From Synanceia verrucosa (lineage: Eukaryota; Chordata; Actinopteri; Perciformes; Synanceiidae), in NCBI GenBank assembly GCA_029721515.1, contig CM056565.1, positions 1,576,398-1,640,397 of the forward strand: a DNA stretch of 64,000 bases, given 5' to 3'. The notes under the pieces are model-generated. The model saw only the letters and a list, made by a program, of their open reading frames with translations, did no database searches and was not told the DNA's origin. Position 1 is the stretch's first letter. Each line of letters begins with the position of its first letter. Positions 34,801 to 41,601 of the stretch are shown here, piece by piece. A program made the position numbers and the translations under genes.

Positions 34801-37404
34801 TCAGTATGACACGATCCTGAATAGACACATTTAGTTTCTGTAGTTAAATATAAGCTGGGGTCGAACGGAATAATAAACTGCTAACGGAGCAGAGGATGGC
34901 TGTGTCCTGGTTCTATAGAGGGAATCATCTTGTCTTTGTGTCGCCTCAGGCACCATCTGTCATGACGTTCCCTGCAACCACACCGACGGGCATGGTGGCA
35001 TACGCAATGGTAAGTCAGCTGGGACTGTGACACACAATATTTATTTTGTTATTAAAATAACTAGTAGTAATATATAGTGAATATAATATAAATAATAAAT
35101 ACTGGAGTGAAAACTACAGCATTTTCTTCTGAGACGTGCTGAGTAGAAGTATAAAGGAGCAGAAAAGGCAAATACTCAAGTGGATGGATGGATGCTTGGA
35201 TGGATGGATGGATGCTTTATTCATCTCCCAGAGAAATTCACAGTTCCAGCACCTTGAAAAAATGGAAACACACAGTGACATGCAGGGTTCAGGAAGATAA
35301 AAAATACAATAAAAATAAATTATAAAGTGCCAAAATATATATACTATAATAGATACATAAGAGGAATGCAATTGAGATACAATCTGAAAGATTAATGCAA
35401 TGTGCAAATTATGATATGATGATTGATTGAATTATGATTATAAGATAAGATAAAAATAGAACTAAAGAAGTCTGATAGTTACAGTGTAGTTGCAAAATGA
35501 CAGTGAGTACAACAGTGCAACAAATTACCTCTAAATAATACTCACATACACTACTGTAGTAAAATACTACAACCACTGCTTGGTAACTAAATAAAAAATA
35601 AAACCGCTCTACCTTGGAGAATTTTGGAGAAACCTGCCGGAGAAATGTGCCATGACTGAAACAGACAGCCCCCATTAGGATCAAACTCTTTGCACAATAT
35701 TTGTCATCAATTTTGTATTTGTATTCGAGTGTTGAGAGATGCTGCTAAATAATATTAATAATAATAATAACAGATTTTATTTATAATGCACTTTTCATCA
35801 ATTGAATGATCTCAAAGTGCTACACTCAGAGAAAGATAAAAACAAAAAATCAGAGCATTATAAAGCTGACATTGTACAACAAAAAATCAGAGCATTATAA
35901 AGCTGACACTGTACACAGAGATAAACAACAGGCGATTTTAAAGCTAACAGAGATAAAAAAAAAAGAAGAAGAAAAAAAAAACAGGTTAGCTAAATGCTTT
36001 TCTAAAAAGATGAGTTGTTAGTCCTTTTTCAGAAGAGTCCACAGTCTGTGGAGCTCTCAGCTGACAGGGAGAGCATTCCACACACTGGGTGCAGCTGCAC
36101 TGAAGGCACTGTCGCCCATCGTTTTAAGCCTTGTCCTCAGAGGCTGGAAGAGGATGGTCTGTCCAGAACAAAGATGGCGTGTGGAGGAGTGGGGAGTGAT
36201 GAGTTCTGTAATAGATGAAGGGGCAGTGCCATAAAGGCACTGGTGAGACAGGAGGGAAATTTTGAATCTGATCCTCTATTGGACAGGAAGTCAGTGGAGG
36301 GATTTGAGGAATCACTGAACAGGCTGCAGAAATACTGCAGTAGTGATCTTTTGACATAGCAGCACCAGGCTGTAACTGTGCTTCTCTCTCCCATCAGCCC
36401 CCTCGTGTGAGCTCCATGATGATGACACAACCCACCATGATGTACGCCCAGCCTGTGATGAGGCCAGCCAACCCCTTTGGCTCCAATCCAGGAGCACAGG
36501 TAAAGGATCCACACTGTCCCGGTCCTTCCACATGTGAGCTCAGTGACGCAGTCTGGCTCAACTAGATCAACTTTCGTTTCAGTTCTACAGTTAGTCCACT
36601 TCCACTTGTTCTGCCCTGGAGGAGCATGTTTCACTCAGTGACTGCTCTGGCTCCACAGCAGATCCTGGTCAAATCTGATCAAACAACAAAATATAAACAG
36701 GTAGTGTCTGTTTCTGAATAGAGCCTGATCACTGTATTTCCAGAGAAGTTTGATCAATATGAGGTTGAAATATTACATGTTGCTGAGGTGGGAAAGTTAA
36801 CACTGACACAGTATTTTAGTTGCATTAAAAATAGTCATGCATATGTTTTATTTTATGATCAATACCACATAGTTTGTCTTCTGGGCCTCAGTCCCTACAG
36901 CTTCTGGTTTGTCAAGTATGAGCCCCTCAGAGCAGCAGGCAATGAATGACCTGTTAGAACAGCAGCTCCTTATAGAGCCTCTTTAGCTACAGCGCTTCAT
37001 CTGATCACCCAGCCAGAGCCTCAGGTAGCAATTACACACAAAGTATTTCTGCTCCCCTGCTGGCGGCTCTGTACGCTGTCCCCTCAGGGACTGGAGTCAT
37101 GATGAGATGTGATGGGCTTCACTCTTATCGATAGCAGTTCATGGCAGTAAGACAGAAGCAGTGTCATTCATCGTCTGAAGTAGCACTCATATGGTTCATC
37201 AGATGACACCACAGACAGGTTCTTGACATGTATTTCACAGAGGATTTGAGTTTCAAGCATCACAAACCACCTGTATTTCCACCATGTTGGTCCAGTTTGG
37301 CTGATGTATTTATGCATTTAGATCATTAGAAGGCTGCTTTAGTATTTCAGGTAAAGAGCTGACCCTGCTGTTTGTTTTTATCTCACCAGATGCAGTTCAT
37401 GTAA
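4692..37404 (+). CDS. picalm: PICALM clathrin assembly protein (spliced, 22 coding exons)
   Basis: PICALM (CALM) binds PtdIns(4,5)P2 at the plasma membrane, recruits clathrin and AP2, sorts R-SNAREs such as VAMP8, and sets vesicle size. Joined exons: 4692-4821, 20313-20455, 21456-21531, 21644-21746, 21843-21936, 22049-22160, 22276-22382, 22469-22510, 24863-24948, 25207-25330, 25407-25537, 25930-26015, 27664-27801, 28180-28263, 29547-29627, 30359-30472, 31889-32017, 32262-32292, 32373-32472, 34950-35009, 36398-36499, 37390-37404. All junctions are GT/AG and phase-consistent, giving about 695 residues (human about 650). Residues about 1-290 form the ANTH domain; the lipid-binding residues K28, K38, K40 and H41 are present. 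The tail holds several NPF motifs and ends in MQFM. The start is chosen by the conserved N-terminus MSGQSITDR. A GTG-initiated upstream extension is open in frame but has no family support. Which fish paralogue this is cannot be decided here. Confidence 0.95.
5271..5286. repeat. 16-bp perfect palindrome around GCTAACGTTAGC
   Basis: GAGCTAACGTTAGCTC reads the same on both strands. Related GCTAAC/GTTAGC words recur between 4940 and 5300 and near 58930-58980. Such words are frequent in percomorph fish DNA and are probably relics of a repeat family; no function is claimed. Confidence 0.5.
6732..8067. mobile_element. Foldback DNA transposon with 374-bp inverted repeats
   Basis: Bases 6732-7105 and 7694-8067 are near-perfect inverted copies (outer end AGGCCAAATTCAGTGTC). 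They flank a 588-bp unique centre. The arms differ by only a few bases, for example at 6757-6762 compared with 8038-8042. The centre carries a minus-strand remnant with a P2X7-like cysteine-rich module and no transposase. No clear target duplication was found outside the arms, so the superfamily is unresolved. The near identity of the arms suggests recent insertion or arm homogenisation. Confidence 0.85.
7183..7619 (-). pseudogene. P2X7 C-terminal (ballast-like) domain remnant, frameshifted
   Basis: The minus-strand frame starts at 7619 with an acidic leader containing a duplicated EDYI motif, then RPYLFEPVFTKEEL. That resembles the N-terminus of the P2X7-like domain-only proteins abundant in fish. 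Near 7440-7450 the homology moves to another frame: STWCKCGECQPMATEMECFC, then a further Cys and VCVTTTEDFTAMIHPAVL. This matches the W-C-x-C-G-x-C-x-P-M-P-T-E-x-E-C-x-C-C pattern of the P2X7 intracellular zinc-binding domain. The frame stops at 7183, short of the family's usual C-terminal aromatic/arginine block. The frameshift and early stop make it a pseudogene in this copy. It lies wholly between the arms of the foldback element, so it appears to be mobile-element cargo. The family call rests on motif recognition only. Confidence 0.6.
9114..9158. repeat. (GT)n microsatellite with CG interruptions
   Basis: This is an imperfect GT dinucleotide run interrupted by GC at two positions. It is a simple repeat within picalm intron 1. 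Confidence 0.9.
9743..10158. mobile_element. TTAA-flanked MITE with CTCTTT...AAAGAG ends
   Basis: The 416-bp unit lies between TTAA at 9739-9742 and TTAA at 10159-10162. Its ends are inverted: CTCTTTAACTGCCAG on the left and TGGCACTCAAAGAG on the right. A second, diverged copy starts near 57754 and is alignable to about 58030. A short right-end relic (GGCATTCAAAGAGTTA) lies near 33815. TTAA targets are used by piggyBac and Kolobok type transposases; no transposase is present here. Confidence 0.65.
11721..12374 (-). pseudogene. Tc1/mariner fragment with degraded transposase
   Basis: The left end CATTCGTGGTCAAAAGTTTA at 11721 follows TA. It matches the ends of the small MITE at 31011-31336. 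The minus-strand translation shows the C-terminal half of a Tc1-type DDE transposase: FGGEK.., then a broken HGGGS region, WVFQQDNDPKHASK (second Asp) and LNPIENMWTMLKK (Glu). The N-terminal half and right terminal repeat are missing beyond about 12374. Internal stops make it nonfunctional. Confidence 0.8.
12796..13577. mobile_element. PIF-Harbinger-like element relic, copy 1
   Basis: The ends are CCCCTTTTCCACC on the left and GGTGGAAAAGGG on the right. The interior around 13330-13420 translates to TIVLDFSEQQFVQNFCVSRE, followed by SFQYI. This resembles the N-terminal region of Harbinger transposases. It has many stops. The right ~480 bp is repeated at about 18305-18774. Confidence 0.55.
14762..16828 (+). 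pseudogene. Tc1-like transposase relic split by a Harbinger insertion
   Basis: The left terminal repeat CACTATATTGCCAAAAGCAT follows TA at 14760. Reading along the + strand gives the helix-turn-helix region (SSREISSLLNIPQSTVSCIV), a stop near 15065, then WSDESRFSIW, FQHDCAPVHKA and SADLNPIEHLWDELE. These are the DD(34)E catalytic motifs. The coding sequence is broken at about 15770 by a Harbinger-type insertion and resumes at about 16806 (GTCTTCTCGTCCAACATCAG). It then stops abruptly at another repeat. A sister copy in opposite orientation is at 61810-63020. The stops and insertion make it inactive. Confidence 0.85.
15771..16806 (+). mobile_element. PIF-Harbinger (HARBI1-like) element nested in Tc1
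   Basis: The inverted ends are GGGGCCTCATGTATCAA on the left and its near complement on the right, ending ATGAGGCCCC at about 16806. The interior translates to GVSQSTLSRATPPVLDWII-like and FAAIAGFPDVIRAMSSIHVA-like segments. These match the helix-turn-helix and first catalytic block of HARBI1-type nucleases. In that block the usual Asp of AID(C/G)TH is replaced by Ser. Frames are interrupted, so it is non-autonomous. The target duplication is ambiguous (GAG versus CAG). Confidence 0.75.
16829..17060. repeat. hAT-like repeat fragment (TAGGGCTGAATGATT start)
   Basis: The Tc1 homology ends and the sequence passes into TAGGGCTGAATGATTTTAGG. It continues with ATTGCGATT/TCGATT words typical of widespread fish hAT MITEs. 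The right end could not be located. Confidence 0.4.
17125..17385 (+). mobile_element. RTE-type LINE (Rex3-like) 3' fragment
   Basis: Translation gives RPRGRPRTRWLDYLSRLAWE-like residues (here diverged), followed by RLGIPPEELDEVAWERKVWASLL. This is the conserved C-terminal end of RTE/Rex3-type retrotransposon ORFs in fish. Upstream parts are missing, indicating a 5'-truncated insertion. Confidence 0.65.
18305..18774. mobile_element. PIF-Harbinger-like element relic, copy 2
   Basis: This is a diverged duplicate of 13195-13577. It shares GGGACACTATTGTTCTGG, CCACGCAGTATTTACTTCGA and the right end GGTGGAAAAGGGG. It is truncated on the left and has no intact coding frame. Confidence 0.65.
19840..19867. 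repeat. (GT)n microsatellite
   Basis: About 14 uninterrupted GT units in picalm intron 1. Confidence 0.9.
20313..20455 (+). CDS. picalm: picalm exon 2 (ANTH domain)
   Basis: Acceptor CCCTCAG, donor GTGAGC. It encodes YLIQCTNEMNVNIPQLAD and continues to VYGNE, completing residues 44-91. It is strongly conserved with vertebrate PICALM. Confidence 0.95.
20647..20780 (-). mobile_element. LINE 3'-tail fragment
   Basis: The reverse complement reads TTCCTTGGGGATGAATAATG, followed by a TTTATCTTGTCTTAT-type tail. This is the 3' end of widespread teleost non-LTR elements. It has no coding part and lies in intron 2. Confidence 0.55.
21456..21531 (+). CDS. picalm: picalm exon 3 (ANTH domain)
   Basis: It encodes RFIQYLASRNTLFNLSNFLD plus KSGLQ and one base. 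Acceptor TTCTTACAG; donor GTACAC is weaker than average. Confidence 0.95.
21644..21746 (+). CDS. picalm: picalm exon 4 (ANTH domain)
   Basis: It encodes GYDMSTFIRRYSRYLNEKAV through FTKVKRG. Acceptor TTGCAG, donor GTAAAG. The GG|G split codon fixes the donor at 21746. Confidence 0.95.
21843..21936 (+). CDS. picalm: picalm exon 5 (ANTH domain)
   Basis: It encodes SDGVMRTMNTDKLLKTIPII and ends DVLLDFN, with donor GTGAGT. Confidence 0.95.
22049..22160 (+). CDS. picalm: picalm exon 6 (ANTH domain)
   Basis: It encodes VNANELTNGVINAAFMLLFK through NEGIINLL plus one base. Acceptor TTTCAG, donor GTAAAA. Confidence 0.95.
22276..22382 (+). CDS. picalm: picalm exon 7 (ANTH domain)
   Basis: It encodes EKYFDMKKVQCKEGLDIYKK through SEFLKVAE, the terminal ANTH helices, with donor GTAAGT. 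Confidence 0.95.
22469..22510 (+). CDS. picalm: picalm exon 8
   Basis: A 42-nt phase-0 exon encoding QVGIDRGDIPDLSQ, with donor GTAAGC. The following intron contains the candidate microexon. Confidence 0.95.
24679..24690 (+). CDS. picalm: Candidate picalm microexon, 12 nt (FTVC)
   Basis: TTCACAGTTTGT is preceded by a long pyrimidine tract ending ATTTTCAG and followed by the consensus donor GTAAGTAT. Both flanking exons meet in phase 0. Inclusion therefore adds exactly four residues, Phe-Thr-Val-Cys, between DIPDLSQ and APSSLLDALE without changing frame. Strong splice sites, a length divisible by three and a pyrimidine-rich upstream tract are the pattern of alternatively spliced, often neural, vertebrate microexons. 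Inclusion would place a hydrophobic patch at the ANTH-tail junction. Expression is unproven from sequence alone. Confidence 0.7.
24863..24948 (+). CDS. picalm: picalm exon 9
   Basis: It encodes APSSLLDALEQHLASLEGKK followed by VKDSTAAS and a split codon. Acceptor CACTCTAG, donor GTAGGT. This is the end of the folded region. Confidence 0.95.
25207..25330 (+). CDS. picalm: picalm exon 10
   Basis: It encodes RASTLSNAVSSLANTGISFT through EEQSRLKALK, with acceptor ATTCAG and donor GTACAT. It is the Lys/Glu-rich start of the flexible tail. Confidence 0.95.
25407..25537 (+). CDS. picalm: picalm exon 11
   Basis: It encodes DQRLKELQKNPPAATTDTSP through APAIDLFSTPSSN. The DLF-type motif resembles the short clathrin-box and adaptor motifs of the family. 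Acceptor TTGTAG, donor GTGAGG. Confidence 0.9.
25930..26015 (+). CDS. picalm: picalm exon 12
   Basis: It encodes STSKAANELLDLQPAFQQTL then PLSTTTTWG, ending in phase 1. LLDLQPAF matches the LLDL(Q) clathrin-binding region of human PICALM. Confidence 0.93.
27664..27801 (+). CDS. picalm: picalm exon 13 (NPF motif, symmetric)
   Basis: A 138-nt exon with phase-1 ends encodes DPFTSAAEAVEESIPNSNPF then LILPVVEDVHLDTGSL and RTPSHEVF. It aligns with human DPFSATVDAVDDAIPSLNPF and RTPTHEMF. It contains both DPF (AP2 appendage) and NPF (EH domain) motifs. Acceptor CTCACTCAG; the donor GTGGGA at 27802 is weak, which fits regulated splicing. Confidence 0.9.
28180..28263 (+). CDS. picalm: picalm candidate cassette exon 14 (second NPF motif)
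   Basis: An 84-nt open segment has acceptor TCTCTCCAG, donor GTAGAG and phase-1 ends. It can be included or skipped without a frameshift. It encodes HYNPFFDSNSSLASDLDAAA plus QIEALIT, with an NPF motif followed by acidic residues. The longest human PICALM form I recognise lacks an obvious equivalent, so it may be a fish or alternative exon. A hAT MITE begins 50 nt downstream of the donor. Confidence 0.75.
28314..29159. mobile_element. hAT MITE with degraded 8-bp target duplication
   Basis: The left end TGGGGCTGGGTACCG and right end CGATACCCAGCCCTA are inverted. The flanks ATTGTTAC (28306-28313) and AATGTGAC (29160-29167) agree at 6 of 8 positions. The 846-bp body has a (GGGGG) tract near 28460 and an AT-rich stretch near 28980. 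No transposase is present. Confidence 0.65.
29547..29627 (+). CDS. picalm: picalm candidate cassette exon 15
   Basis: An 81-nt exon with phase-1 ends, acceptor TTGTGTCAG and donor GTAGGT. It encodes DSFCGPSPYSTTPLFQSEPP followed by AIAGLFRG. The splice sites, phase and low-complexity Ser/Pro composition match the tail. It is likely alternatively spliced because its removal keeps the frame. Confidence 0.8.
30359..30472 (+). CDS. picalm: picalm exon 16 with tandem NAGNAG acceptor
   Basis: The acceptor reads CCTCAGCAG, so splicing can begin at 30359 or 30362. The result is VFAGFT or VFGFT; human has MFVGFT. The exon continues QPQNCRGLNVDFDSVFGNNG, matching human LNVDFESVFGN, and ends with donor GTAAAT. 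Confidence 0.9.
31011..31336. mobile_element. Palindromic Tc1/mariner MITE
   Basis: A 326-bp unit lies between TA dinucleotides (31009-31010 and 31337-31338). Its ends are CAGTCGTGGTCAAAAGTCTA and the near complement ending TTTTGACTATGACTG. The two halves are almost complementary throughout (for example, the AAGAAGTATCTGTTCCAATC words on both sides). The element could therefore fold into a long hairpin. The ends match the Tc1 relic at 11721. Confidence 0.85.
31571..31588. repeat. Poly-T tract
   Basis: A run of about 18 T residues in a picalm intron; a simple repeat. Confidence 0.85.
31889..32017 (+). CDS. picalm: picalm exon 17
   Basis: It encodes DVLGGILKPTVASSPNQAMT through LVSNDLDSSLANLVG, matching human LGGLLKPTVASQ and DLDSSLANLVG. 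It is phase-1 symmetric (129 nt). The acceptor TGATTAAG is pyrimidine-poor; donor GTAAGT is strong. Confidence 0.92.
32262..32292 (+). CDS. picalm: picalm exon 18 (31 nt)
   Basis: It encodes NLGIGNGTAK. Acceptor CACTTTAG, donor GTAAGT. It is a very short constitutive-type exon that shifts phase from 1 to 2. Confidence 0.93.
32373..32472 (+). CDS. picalm: picalm exon 19
   Basis: It encodes DLHWSQPGEKKLTGGTNWQP then KTAPSTTWNPVAM, matching human WSQPGEKKLTGGSNWQPK. Donor GTAGGC. Confidence 0.95.
34950..35009 (+). CDS. picalm: picalm exon 20
   Basis: It encodes APSVMTFPATTPTGMVAYAM, aligned to human APPVMAYPATTPTGMIGYGI. Acceptor CGCCTCAG, donor GTAAGT. Confidence 0.93.
35160..35440 (-). mobile_element. 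LINE 3' tail with (TGGA)n
   Basis: On the minus strand a body of AT-rich sequence ends with TCTCTGGGAGATGAATAAAG. A (TCCA)n microsatellite at 35180-35215 follows. This is the usual end of L2/CR1-like teleost LINE copies. Confidence 0.55.
35770..36330 (-). mobile_element. Dispersed LINE-like repeat, - strand
   Basis: The minus strand ends ATAAATAAAATCTG next to (TAAT)n. It contains CACTTTGAGATCATTCAATT, a familiar teleost repeat tail. A 36-37 bp unit (AAATCAGAGCATTATAAAGC and following bases) is tandemly duplicated at about 35845-35916. It lies in the intron just before exon 21. Confidence 0.5.
36398..36499 (+). CDS. picalm: picalm exon 21
   Basis: It encodes PPRVSSMMMTQPTMMYAQPV then MRPANPFGSNPGAQ, matching the human TQPTLIYSQPVMRPPNPFG tail with its C-terminal NPF motif. 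Donor GTAAAG. Confidence 0.95.
37390..37404 (+). CDS. picalm: picalm terminal coding exon 22 (MQFM stop)
   Basis: Acceptor TCTCACCAG, then ATG CAG TTC ATG TAA. This reproduces the IQFM/MQFM C-terminus of PICALM. The stop codon is at 37402-37404 and the 3' UTR follows directly. Confidence 0.93.
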   Translation: MQFM

Positions 37405-38710
37405 CCTGCAGGGAAGGGAAGATAAATCACAACAAAGTCAACTACCCAAGCAAACCTGCAGTTTGCTTCAAATGAACTCGCCTCTTTCTGAGAACAAAAG
37501 GCCCAAATCGACTTGTTGAATTAAATCATGGTGAAAGGGAGCGGCTCTGACCATCTCAGAGAGGCGTCACAGTGGACATTGTGCCCATCTAGTCATGTCG
37601 AAGTCATAAAAGTAGAAGACGAGTGTGTGCTGCCGCTCAAAAACCATATGGACAGGGATCAGCCCCTGCTTTATCCTGGACTAAGAGAAACACGTAAGGG
37701 AGAGCTGACATCACTGTTTATGTACAGGGGGATTGTTGTCAGACATACACACCGTTTGAGTTGTCTTTCTTTTGTTCCTCTTTCTCCAGGTGAAGCTGGG
37801 AGAGTAATTTCTTTTGATTAGCAGTCATGATTTCCTGCTTCAGGCTTCCCCTAATTAGGAAAACAATGCAAACTCCTCTTTCTACCACACAGTTTTATGT
37901 ATTGTTTGCAGTAGACATTCCTTGTGTATTGTTTGTATTTATTTATGATTAACTACAGATAAGATGACAAAAAAAGGAAAACTAAATAGTCGCTGACCTC
38001 TTTATGGATGGTCTTCAGGTTAATACAGACGTATGATTGATTATAGGATTGGGTTTGAGTGATTGAGATGATTTTTTTTTTTTTTTTTAAAGTTAATATA
38101 AAGTTTAAAGAGATGACACGTCTTGCTGTTGGGGCACTGAATATTCTCTGTACTCGCATGATGCCTTGTACAGTGACCTGTGACCCCTGGGGTCACACTG
38201 AAGATTTGTATGAACGTAATAACACGTTAACACCGTCAAACCACTGGGGTCAGTTTCTACAAATTTGGCGAGGGAACATTTTTCACATCAGCAAAAGCAC
38301 TACATTTTGTTGTCGAGTGCATTGCATTGCATTGGAAGTAATCTGCATTTATGCTTTTGACGCTTTTGGCATGCCATTTATTCTTAGTTTAACAAAGCTC
38401 CTGACTGCCCTTCTCCACCCTGAATGTGCAGGGTCCCTTTCATGCTCAGATCATGTTTCCAGAGACGAGCAGCGTGGCCTGGGATGAAGGCTGGGCTCAT
38501 GCTGCTCACAGAGGGACGGCAGTGAGGGCAGAGAGGTTGAGTTGAGCGCTGTTGATCGGTGCTCTGTGTAAATAATTCTTTTCCTGTCAGTATGAAAGAT
38601 GGTCTGAACATAAAAGTGGCCCTTAATCCATTAACTGAGCATATTTGCTGCATTGTCCCTGCAGATTCTATTTTGTTTGAATTTTCCAATAAAGTGCAAG
38701 CTTCCACACC
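37405..38710 (+). other. picalm: picalm 3' UTR (inferred)
   Basis: No coding exon follows the stop. The first good poly(A) signal in a suitable context is at 38688. The extent is an inference; shorter alternative 3' ends are possible. Confidence 0.5.
38688..38693 (+). terminator. picalm: Putative poly(A) signal for picalm
   Basis: A canonical AATAAA lies within an otherwise non-repetitive region, about 1.28 kb after the stop codon. It is followed by a TG/T-rich stretch. Another AATAAA occurs at 38760. Confidence 0.5.
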
Positions 38711-39567
38711 TCTTTGGCTTCATATTTCTTTTTTATCCACAGGAAAAAAGTGAATTATATAATAAAATTCATGAGGGTTGGCAATAGAGTGACTGGGTAT
38801 GAGCAGGAGGTGGAGTCTGGAGGTGATGATGGGATGGGATGAAAATGACTTGTGTCAGAAACGTATGTGCGCTTCTCAGTTGTGTCTGTATAAGCACAAA
38901 TGCAGACGGCTCTCTTAGAGCAAAAAAAAAAAAGTGGTCTGAACGAAAATTATGAATAAATAACAAACATTGATCTTTATGTAGAGGCACACTTGTTAAT
39001 GTAGGGGTTTGACTGAATGAGGGATTTTCCTTAAAATACACCTTTTCAGGGCTTTTAGGATTAATCAATCGAGGAAACGTCTTTCAACCAATCACAATCG
39101 ACTTGGGTAGGGTGCAGAGAGGGTTCCCTGATAATTAAGCTGGCGCTGACAGCAGAAGAGAAGGGGATGCAACGCCAACGACAGACTTCCACCTCCAGCC
39201 CAGAGCTGCCTCTATATCCATCCATTATCTACCGCTTATCCTCATAGGGTCACGGCGGCTGCCTCGATATAAAACCCTGAATCCTACATTTCATAACCCA
39301 AGAGCATATGTTTGGTGGACTTCCTGCATGGTAAACACTCACCCATCTTTCAAGCTGAACTGGCTCTCTGTTAAAACTGTGTCATCTTAATTGGTTGAAG
39401 CTTATCCTTCCCACAGCTGTTCTGATATGATAGAGAATGGAGAGCTGAGCTACTGAAACTACCTGTTTTTATAATGATTATACAGTCATTGATTATCTTG
39501 GAGCGACACAGTCACCTCACCAGGCACTGTGTGGTCTTGTGTGGTTTCTCTCATCCATGTGCAGCTA

Positions 39568-40358
39568 CAGTGGTGGAAAAACTTTTTCAGACACCATTAA
39601 AATTTTATATAATCTCAAATATTATTATTATGAAATATTTGTGGAATAATCATTTTAGTGTTTCCAAAGGTGTGGCTGCATTAGACTGACACAAATACAA
39701 ATTACATATTTTTTTTTACTGTCTACAAGAAAAAAATAATGAATCTTAAATCCTGACAGTTTCAATATATCAGTTAACAACATTTTCAGGATCTAAGTCA
39801 ACAAATAACAGAGAATATGTTAAAACTGAGCAAAAAATAAAACTGTCACATCATGGCTTTTAGATCATGGCTTGACAACCATGATCTAAAAGTCGGCCCC
39901 GTACAGTGCTGGTAGAACACTGGACACTAGTTTGGTTTGACCACTGCTACCAGCTCCTGTGATGTCTTTCTGTGGATTTCCCTACACATCAGGATGCAGT
40001 CATTTCTGGCTGAAGAGACCGTTGGATTTCCAGATCTTGGTTTGTCTTCCAAGCTGTTGGGTCATATTTCTGCTCAGTGTATCCAACTGCTGAAGGACCA
40101 TCTGCACTTCCTGGCTATCTGGAGGCAGCTGTACCCTTCCTGGCTGAGAATCTGTATCTTTAGACGTGTTTCCTGAGTTAGGTTCCTTGTTTTAGCCATT
40201 TTTGTTTCTGAAGAACTGTTGAATGTGCTGGCTTTATATAGACAGGAAGCATGGCAACAAAACTTGTGTCTTTCAGTAAAAAAAAAACATAACCTTCAAT
40301 AGTGGATCCCTGGAGCCAAAATAATCACTGAGTGTCTGAAATCTTTTTTCCACCACTG
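39568..40358 (-). mobile_element. Tc1/mariner deletion derivative
   Basis: The ends are inverted: CAGTGGTGGAAAAACTTTTT on the left and AAATCTTTTTTCCACCACTG on the right. TA flanks them at 39566-39567 and 40359-40360. The minus strand near 40195 reads MAKTRNLTQET-like and continues into helix-turn-helix-like sequence. This is the N-terminus of a transposase whose catalytic half is deleted. A perfect 14-bp hairpin lies at 39857-39892. Confidence 0.75.
39857..39892. repeat. Perfect 14-bp stem, 8-nt loop hairpin
   Basis: CTTTTAGATCATGG and its exact complement flank CTTGACAA. It lies inside the Tc1-derived element and may mark a deletion or inversion junction. Confidence 0.8.
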
Positions 40359-40754
40359 TATGTTGGGTAAAAGCAACTCTCAAGTTCATCTTGTTTCGTG
40401 ATGACAATTCTCTTTTATTTGTTGTCATTGGCAATAAAATAAATATCATCTCTAAGCCGAGCTGAAATCACTCAGATGACATCACTGTGATCTCTCCTTT
40501 TTTCCTCCAAATTTATAAAAGTCCTTCAGAGCCTCAGATATTTCATAATTTTTATCTGGTGGCACACTATTAGAACTAAACTGACCTTTGTGAGAGAAAT
40601 ATGCAGAGTCTTCCTTTAACTGCAACATTCAGGAACTACTCCAGTTGAATTTGTTCAAGCTGGGCAGGTGATGAGATTCATGATCCTGGAGGCTGCTGCA
40701 GTGCCACCCTTCATTATTAGTGCTACTACTGCTGCTGAACACACAGGTGCATCC

Positions 40755-40755
<1 letters not shown>

Positions 40756-40788
<33 letters not shown>
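40756..40788. repeat. (CA)n microsatellite
   Basis: About 16 CA units; a simple repeat in the intergenic block. Confidence 0.9.
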
Positions 40789-40790
<2 letters not shown>

Positions 40791-41514
40791 GGCCTTCATA
40801 GAAGTGCTACATCCTGCTTGGCAGAGCCTCCCACCACCAATAAGAAGATTCTTTCTTATGCTGCCACTTCCCCTCAGTTTGGATGCAGCAGTAGAAAGAT
40901 GCAAGTGTGTGCTTGTGTGACACACCGACTTTCATGACAGAATTAATTGGCGAGTCGATGAAAGCCGTTCTGTTTAGCCGAGGCCTTCTTTTACTATTTA
41001 ACCTTATCTGACTAATCCTTCCCCTCCAAAATGAGGTGGACTGACCAGAAAACAGTCTGGGGCTGTTTCCTCTTCATTATTCTCAGGGAAACTGAAAACT
41101 TACTGATGATGCAAAAGACATTTAGGTTCAACAAAAAATAATCCAGCTATTTAAACAGTCAACAGAGCGTTGTGAAAGCATTTATCAATAACATGACCGT
41201 GAAAAGGATATGAGGAAATGAAGAGAATATTTCCATTTTAAATTGTAAAGAAAATCACTTTCCTATGAACACAAAGTGGACCGATGTCTTTGTGGTCAGT
41301 TTGTGGTCGTTTCTCATCAATCATAATGTAAAAGACTGATAGTTATGCTCACTTCTGAGAACTGTAATGTGACATGAACAGCACTCAGTCAAAAATAAAT
41401 AGTGGAGCTCTTCTGCCATCGTGTGGCATAAAGGAGCAGCTCAGAGAAGATCTACTGAGGTGATGTTTCTGCTTTGAGCAACAAATAATAATAGTAAGAA
41501 ATACTATATCATGT

Positions 41515-41601
41515 CAAGTCAATTTTATTTGTATAGCCCAATATTACAAATTACCAATTTGCCTCATGATGATACCCTCTGTCCTTTACAAACGACCCTA
41601 C
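41515..41601 (-). mobile_element. L2-type LINE 3' tail fragment
   Basis: Reverse complement ends GGGCTATACAAATAAAATTG plus ACTTGAC. This is the same tail as at 47443-47826 and 61502-61809. Confidence 0.65.

Noticed and set aside
35180..35215. (TGGA)n and other tandem arrays as CRISPR
   Set aside because: There are no spacers, and the context is vertebrate microsatellites.
36137..36634. Minus-strand 165-codon frame
   Set aside because: It is antisense to picalm exon 21 and a dispersed repeat, with no recognisable domain.
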